Of a stretch of DNA of 64,000 nucleotides, positions 57,513 through 64,000 are shown one piece after another. The notes beneath the pieces are model-generated. The model worked only from the letters and a program-made list of their open reading frames with translations, was not told the DNA's origin and searched no databases. This stretch comes from Lytechinus variegatus (taxonomy: Eukaryota; Echinodermata; Echinoidea; Temnopleuroida; Toxopneustidae). Made by a program: the position numbers and the translations under genes. Each line of letters starts with the position of its first letter. Within the stretch, counting starts at the first letter, position 1. The DNA lies in NCBI RefSeq assembly GCF_018143015.1, contig NC_054740.1:73987856-74051855 (forward strand), written 5' to 3'.

Positions 57513-60500
57513 ATCGCAGGTATTTTTGAGAAATAATGAATGGATGTAATTTTTCCAATTCTAACGATATTGTTGTTCTCTTTGATTAGTCAATGTTTGT
57601 GACTATTGTGTCATTCATCTGTCTTTAATTAGGATAGCATTGTCATGATTGTAGAAATATGCCCTACTTTATGAGTTGTTTGATTTAGATAAGTTCTTTG
57701 TTTAAAATGGCTAGTGCAAAGTAAGTCCTTTTTAATCTTCAGTTGCTGGGAAGCAGAAAAAAAATAGAGGAGAGTCGTGAAGAAAAAAAATTGATTGAAT
57801 CAGGCCAATAATGTAAGGAAGTTTGAAATGATAACAATGGAAGGCTGATTTTATTTGGTCAACACGGTGAATATCTCTTAGATTTGTTTACCCACTCACT
57901 CACCCAAGGTATGGCGCTGGCATAGCGATGGGAGGTGGGTGGTGGCTTGGGGAACATGGCCAATAATTTATTTAACGACCATGAAAAAAGGTGAAAAAAT
58001 GGGGAAAAAAAGGTGTGAACTATAATATCATTTACAGAATAGTATGCAAAATTATATCACAATGTTTTATTTTCGTATAAAGGTTTTTTTTCAGCTTTTA
58101 GCAAATTTTGCCCCATACGCCATAACTGGCACAATCAAAATGTTGGGGGTCATTACGCCATGGGTATGATTTTTATCAATCCTCCTGATTGCAACATAAC
58201 AACATGGCAAGAACATAACTTTGTAAATTCCGAAGTGTCAAAGTCTTTACATGGACAACTGAAAATGAGGGAAATGAACTGTGTGTGGTCTCTCATTGAC
58301 TGTGTGTTATAATACATAGTATTAAAATATACGTTTTCAGATATCTAATAATACTACAGAGAATAAATTGACCTATGATTGTATTTGAATAGAGAAACTA
58401 AAATATTTTTAGAGGAAAAGAAATGGTTTTGCTGCTGGGGAGCATAATTATTGCGGTATAAATGGATCGAATAGTTAATTAGCAAGTTACATGTATCCTC
58501 ATTCAAGTTGGTCTATATTACTAGACTACACTAGCACTCCGGGTAAGAAAACTGGCCAGGAATGAGTAGTTGAGGACTCGAGATGGCAATATTGGTTTGT
58601 ATCTACTTTAAGTTGTTATTGATATCGTTCTGTGATGGTTTTTATTATATGCATACAGAAATAAAACGCATATACGTGAACAATAGGGCATTAGTTCAAA
58701 TTCCGGCTTGACTGAGATGCGCAGTAAAATCAGTACAGCCATGTATTACTCAAGTTGACTTGTAGGCAATTAAATTAAAAACAATTGATTTCTAGAAGCC
58801 AAATGGTCCAGGTACATAGGCATACACAATTTCCTTGCAATTGGGGGTATATTTTTTGCTTCTTTATTTTGTATTAGTGGGGATGGGGCGCATTACACTA
58901 TCATGGATCATCGAAGAATACTCGCAATCATTATTTCTTATATGCATTATTATCTCAGCGGTAGATTCATGAATTTATCCCTTTTCAGTTATCATTATTA
59001 GTTATTTTAATGCATATTCCTTATAAAAGAAATACACATGATCATATTAGGCATAAACCATTTTATTTCGGAAGGGAGAGGGGTGCCTTCCTGGGCTTTA
59101 AAAATAAAGAAAGACAGTGATGGATATAGGGGGAACAATCAGCTGTCATTCACGAATTCGATTTAAAAAACACTCCAAACAGTTAACATCCTAAATATTG
59201 GGTAAATTATTTCAACTAACCTACTTATGCTAGGGGTCGGTGACCAGTATCTAATCGAAGTTCGGATATCAATAAAAGATATCGCCTACTTGTATGTTTT
59301 ACCAACACACATAACATGCATTGGTGAATATGGTGTAAAGTGTTCGTCCCAAACCATTGTGGTGTTTCAAGAATCTTATTATTTCTTGTCATGTGGAATC
59401 GTTAAGAATAAAAGAATAGGGCGGTAGTCTGGAAATTGTATTTCCTTAATATTCTATTTTTCATAAAAGATGTATCAAATTTATGATAAAATGTCATTTT
59501 GAAAGAATACCACCACATGATCTTTTATAACATCATACTCACTTTTAAATAGGCGAGAAAGCGAGAGGCAGGCCAGTCTAGTTAATACGAGTAGAAAAAA
59601 CCCAGTGGGACGTATATGTATCTTACAAGCCGATTTCGCCAGGGTGATAAGACAAGTAATGAGAACGATAATAAATCGTCTTTTAGATTTCGTTAGGCTG
59701 AGAATACAATCTTATGTATCACACTGTATCATTTCGAAGAGGACAAGAAGGCAAGAATCAGGTCAGCTCATTCAAGATGGGAATAGATCCAGGGTCCTAT
59801 TACTAGTAGTCGATTTTGTGAGGACGATGAAATTTTATCTTAATATGTAATTCAAATTTCTACTTAAATTTTGAATATCTATCTGAATTCTTAATTAAGA
59901 CTTTTTTTCTTACTGTGCCACATGTACTATATACCACATGTACAGTAAGACAGATGACAGAACAAATAAGTACATGTAGAATATTCCACATTTTTGAAAT
60001 ACAATCATTTACATTGTGGTAAGACTCCAGAGTTCAATGCACCATAGACTAAATTCATATTGATGAGAAAGTCTGTTTGCATTTGATCTTGAATGTACTG
60101 CCTGCAGAAATTTGAAATAAGCACTTGGGCACGTTTCCTCAAGTGCTATCAAGAAATAAAAAACAAGGTCAATAAAACTTTTTATAGATATACAGTATAT
60201 ATTCAACTGTGAAATAATTTGTTCGTGTCATTTTGTTTGAAAATTGATATATGAACGTCCGTTCGTCAACATGGGCTCTGTTTTATTTACCTCGTATTTA
60301 ATATGGATATTTTTGCTTTATTATAACAACTCATAAATGAGTGTAGAACCTTTACTTCCTACTGTGATTCAGATGTCTGGTGGCAAATGAACTTTGATGT
60401 CTCCCTTTTTAATGTGTAAACATATTTGAAAATATTAGTCCATGAAATTGTGCTTGTTGAAAGAAGCCTTAATTTATTGATAACTGAGCAATGAAATAAC

Positions 60501-62089
60501 ATACCGGCACTAAAATCATGTAGAATACATTGAAAAGATATGGAATATGGTACGAAAAATATTAATGATCTACACAGGGCTGTGATACACATCATAGGGA
60601 CCCCGGGGAAGAACAGGTTGGCTATTCCTGACCTTTCGTTGGAGAACGCGAACGCCTATTTGCGACGGTAGTTGATTTCGGAAGAGACTTTTGGGCCCGT
60701 CGTCACGGTTGTAAAACTCTTTCCTGCAATGCAAATTGTGTGACATAAGGTTATTTTTTCGTTTCGCATCTGGAAAGCAAACATTAAATCTGCGTTTCGT
60801 GTGAAAAATTCTGGTTGCTACTATGGTAACTGCGATATATCCGATTTAGGACTACTTTCCAAAGCCACATTTGGTTCGTAATGTACATGCATATGTGGTG
60901 CGGGTGTCTCGGGAAAGAATTTTGCACACGAAAAGCAGATCTGTAGGGCCTAAAACCCCTGTAACACAAAGCTTAGCATCGATTGTAGAGCAATTTTCTA
61001 CACTTCATTCTATTGACTATAATGTACAATCAATTTAAAAAATCAAGTGAGGATTGCGAAAGGTGACTATTGATAGCCAATCTGAAACGGGTCTCTCCCT
61101 ACGATTCTGTATTACATATATTACCGTTATATTGTTAATTTGTTAGATTGTTTTTAATTATTTGATCATGTAATTTTGATGTTTATTTTGTTTATACAGT
61201 GTCGGCCGCGGGAAACGTCACAGTGCCCCCTAGAGTGAACGCGGTAGCCCGTGCGAACAATTGAGCGGAGCGGACGAGGGAAGACGCCCGCGATTTATTC
61301 CCTAGGGCATGAGTGCCCTAGGGCAGCGCCCGAGGGTAGTGTCCGCGGTTATCCTAGGGTGTTTCCCTAGAGTGTTCGGCCGTGCATTCTTGGTCGAAAG
61401 AAGAGGTCTGATTTGACACATTGGTTCAAGACTGCAGGCGATTTTTATCTCATATCAAGCATAAGTTTTCGAAGCCATTTTCTCATCATTTATCGTGGAT
61501 AAAATCTGTTATGAAAATTACAAAGTTTTGGGTTGATATCTGGGATTTTAGGCTTTTTCACCGAATGACTTTATCTATTACACACTGGCACCAGCGTAAA
61601 TGGTCCTTTCCTGTAAATATTCTTCCCGTGGTGTCCGTTATTTCATACACTGGCATGGTTAGTCGTGATCGTAAATGAGTTTCTGACAATGGAGCTGGCA
61701 TTTGTCGATATTGACCAGTCAGACTGCAGGTCCCAAGAATGTGGCTTCTTTCATCGAAGTGATATTCATGACTTAAGATGTTTTGCATACTTAATGAGCT
61801 TGATGCGGACCAAAATACCCCTTTTCATTCGGTCATTGCTGCTCTAATTGTGCATCGAATTTCATGAATTTGGTACCATTGTAAAGAAGAAGAATCATTC
61901 TTTCAGGTCATGTGTTTGGATGTATTCAAAGATTTTGTAATATAGGTTAAAATTTTGGTCTAAAATATGCTACAAAACAAATATTTTCACCCGACAAAAG
62001 CTGCTATTTTCACACTTTTTTTTGTTTGAGCCCAAATAAAGCTGAATATCTATGCTTTGAAATGATATAGGTTTCAAAATAAGAATTGG
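57513..62089. other. Region without recognised genes
   Basis: AT-rich sequence. A plus-strand open stretch at 59605-59850 and a minus-strand one at 61558-61788 match no family I recognise; the former overlaps what looks like two copies of a roughly 185-bp repeat (starting near 59557 and 59741). A GC-rich patch is at 61200-61400. Confidence 0.45.
61200..61400. repeat. GC-rich patch with CCCTAGGG palindromes
   Basis: A 200-base GC-rich island in AT-rich DNA. CCCTAGGGCA (61300-61309) and TGCCCTAGGG (61314-61323) form a perfect 10-bp hairpin with a TGAG loop; further CCTAGGG/CCCTAGAG motifs follow. No coding frame. It could be a transposon end or a satellite remnant. Confidence 0.5.
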
Positions 62090-62386
62090 TTTAATCGGGT
62101 AAAGATCACACTTTTTATTTGCCAAGTACATAAAGCAGTTTGAAAACAAGAATACTGCACTCTGATTGGTCAAAGAGACCACACAATGGCAAATTCCACA
62201 GGTTCCAGTGCCTGGGTTCGTGGGAAGGTCACACTTCACATGTGGTAATCTCCTCAAATACCCCGCGCCTGTTGTTCTATAAACCTTATCCAGCCAATCA
62301 CATCTCTTGATTTCATGCAAGTACAAAATTTCAGAAATCTCGTCTTGTACCTTGGTGGGAAAAGTGTGATCTTGACCCGATTAAAA
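62090..62386. mobile_element. 297-bp MITE with TTTAATCGGGT ends
   Basis: Inverted ends: TTTAATCGGGTAAAGATCAC then ACTTTT at the left, AAAAGTGTGATCTTGACCCG then ATTAAA at the right, about 26 bp with one mismatch. The target duplication is not resolved. Confidence 0.75.
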
Positions 62387-62865
62387 GGTGCCGCATATCA
62401 AGAGGGGCATTGTGAGAAAGTATAGAAGTTCAACTCTATGGTGATATAGACATCATTGAGGCTCAAAATAAAGTTTTGCACAATTTGCAAAAGAAAACAG
62501 AGGAAGAAAAATCAGTTTTGAGGCACATTTTCAGGCCAGAAATTTATTTATTTAACAAAATATTGTATAAAAAATAAATGACCAATATGAAAGAGTAACT
62601 TTTACTCTATCTGATCGTGCAATAATATTTCTTTCAACTGGAGGTTAAAACAAGTAAATTCTTAGAGAAAGAAAATCTCACGAATCACGATATTTTGCAA
62701 GGAGGAGGATGGCCTTTTTGCTCATTAGCATAGTGACCTGCGGTCTGACTGTGACCCTACATTACGGAGGTCGTCCTAGAACTATTTTCTCTATTATTTC
62801 CCTGCATGGTCATGATTTATTATTCTACACCCTGATATGCCTTTCAGGCGTGGATCTACGAGATG

Positions 62866-63360
62866 CAGATAAAGGGGAGAAGAAGAAAGCAAAAATGAAA
62901 GAAAAAGGCGAAAAGGAAGGGATGGATTGAAGACGAGAAGGAAAGACATAAGAGAAATAGAAAAAGTGAGAGAATGGAAAGGAAGAGAATAAAAGAAGGG
63001 GAAAGGGGAGAAGGATAAAATAGAAGGGGCGAAGAGGAGAAAGAGGGAGAGGGGTAAAGAAAAGAAATAAGGAAAAGGTGAAATTGAGAAGAATCGGAGG
63101 GGAGAAGAAGAGACAAAGGAAGAAAAGGAAGAAGGACGGAGAGGGAAGGATAAGGACAGGGAAATTAAATAAAATGAAGAAGGGAGACATAATAAAATGG
63201 ACTAAAAGGGGGAAGGAGGGAAGAGAAGGAAGGGTGCAGGAAAAGGTAAGAAGGACAAGGACAAAAGAAGTGGGATTTAAGAAAAGTAGAGGAAAAGAGA
63301 GAAAGCGGGAAGAAAAAAATGCGAAATTGTCCAGTTTTCAATGTCAGAAAATACTTTAGA
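62866..63360 (+). repeat. About 500-base polypurine tract
   Basis: Nearly all A/G on the plus strand, following a head at about 62847 (CAGGCGTGGATCTACGAG) like that at 24207. Long Lys/Arg/Glu-rich and, on the other strand, Phe/Ser/Leu-rich open stretches here are compositional, not genes. Confidence 0.8.
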
Positions 63361-63648
63361 AACTCGCATCTGCCCATTTGTACGCTGATGACAATTATTG
63401 AAATCAGGGAAATTAAATAAAATGAAGAAGGGAGACATAACAAAATGGACTAAGAAGGGGAAGGAGGGAAGAGAAGGAAGGTGCAGGAAAAGGTGTGAAG
63501 GACAAGGACAAAAGAAGTGGGATTTAAGAAAAGTAGAGGAAAAGAGAGAAAGCGGGAAGAAAAAATTGGGAAATTGTCCAGTTTTCCATGTCAGAAAATA
63601 CTTTAGTAATTCGCATCTGCCCATTTGTACGCTGATGACAATTATTGA
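63157..63648 (+). repeat. Tandem duplication, period 248
   Basis: CAGGGAAATTAAATAAAATG at 63157 recurs at 63405. The two units run in parallel through the purine tract to GCCCATTTGTACGCTGATGA and CAATTATTG; only a few small differences separate them, so the duplication is recent. Confidence 0.85.
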
Positions 63649-64000
63649 ACATTCTTGGGTTCAATCATGTGATTATTTTTTCTCACCATGCCCACAATTT
63701 CCTGCTCTCGTTGCATGAATTGAAAACTTGTCCGGAATCAGTCCGGTTACTTGTTTTGAATTACCTACTTTTCTCCGACCCACCGCGCTCTCAGCGGAAC
63801 GCAGATTAGTGCCTGCGCCGACGCATCCCGGGACTTAGTGCCCTAAAGAGAAAGCTCGATGGCCGGTCCGCACGAGAGTTTAGCTAAATATCCAGTTTTC
63901 TAAAATAATGACGTCAGAATATTGGTAAAGAGAAAAATATATATCGAGGCCTGACGTCACGCAACATCAGAGTTGTAATATATTCGGTCACTTGATGCTA
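63649..64000. other. Right edge, no recognised gene
   Basis: A GC-richer patch at about 63770-63890 (CCACCGCGCTCTCAGCGG, ACGCATCCCGGG) and a GACGTCA motif at 63911 and 63952. Nothing codes in a recognisable way before the window ends. Confidence 0.4.

Noticed and set aside
61558-61788. 76-aa minus-strand frame with PVYEITDTTGRIFTG
   Set aside because: A faint resemblance to the tail of element-encoded proteins, too short and isolated to call; no termini or other domains nearby.
62825-63190. 121-aa Phe/Ser/Leu-rich minus-strand frame resembling a membrane protein
   Set aside because: Pure pyrimidine-strand composition over the polypurine tract.

Overview
The window is animal nuclear DNA: AT-rich, intron-rich and crowded with short non-autonomous transposons, palindromes and minisatellites. 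A SUEL-type galactose-binding lectin domain, a C-type lectin, PAN/apple modules and fold-back elements with tandem-repeat arms point to a marine deuterostome, most likely an echinoderm (sea-urchin-like). That assignment is inference from gene and repeat content. No prokaryotic operons, CRISPR arrays or complete viruses are visible.

Layout. (1) 1-2190, plus strand: the last two coding exons of a puromycin-sensitive aminopeptidase (NPEPPS-like), with an AGY microsatellite and a TTAA-flanked MITE in the intron between them. (2) 5901-9871, minus strand: a complete four-exon gene for a secreted protein with signal peptide, C-type lectin domain, Ser/Thr-rich linker and C-terminal PAN module (368 aa as assembled). 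(3) 12933-19233, minus strand: its tandem neighbour, also four exons, with signal peptide, SUEL/rhamnose-binding lectin domain, a single 2.2-kb exon of Thr/Gln-rich mucin repeats and a C-terminal PAN module (938 aa). Every intron in both genes is phase 1 and both first coding exons are 82 nt, so the two look like a duplicated frame in which the lectin head was exchanged. (4) 19234-29295: a repeat-rich intergenic stretch with a 0.9-kb CACGA/TCGTG palindrome and a tRNA-like fossil. (5) 29296-51039, minus strand: an SLC22-type organic ion transporter. Eleven coding exons were placed; a small exon after the first was not found. Its largest introns consist mainly of nested elements. (6) 51040-64000: no recognisable host gene; nested fold-back and hAT-like elements, minisatellites and polypurine tracts.

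How the genes relate. The aminopeptidase (cytosolic peptide trimming), the two secreted lectin-PAN proteins and the transporter are separate loci with no sign of a shared pathway. The lectin pair is the one functional unit: two secreted multidomain glycoprotein candidates, arranged head to tail, probably sugar-binding proteins of mucus, egg or coelomic-fluid type (inference).

The mobile fraction gives a readable order of insertion. Several elements have clear target-site duplications: TTATTAGT, AGTTTTAAC, ATCTAACC, ATTAT, GGGGT, TTATG and TTAA. Elements sit inside elements at 38309-44075, 45600-49378 and 53643-57512.
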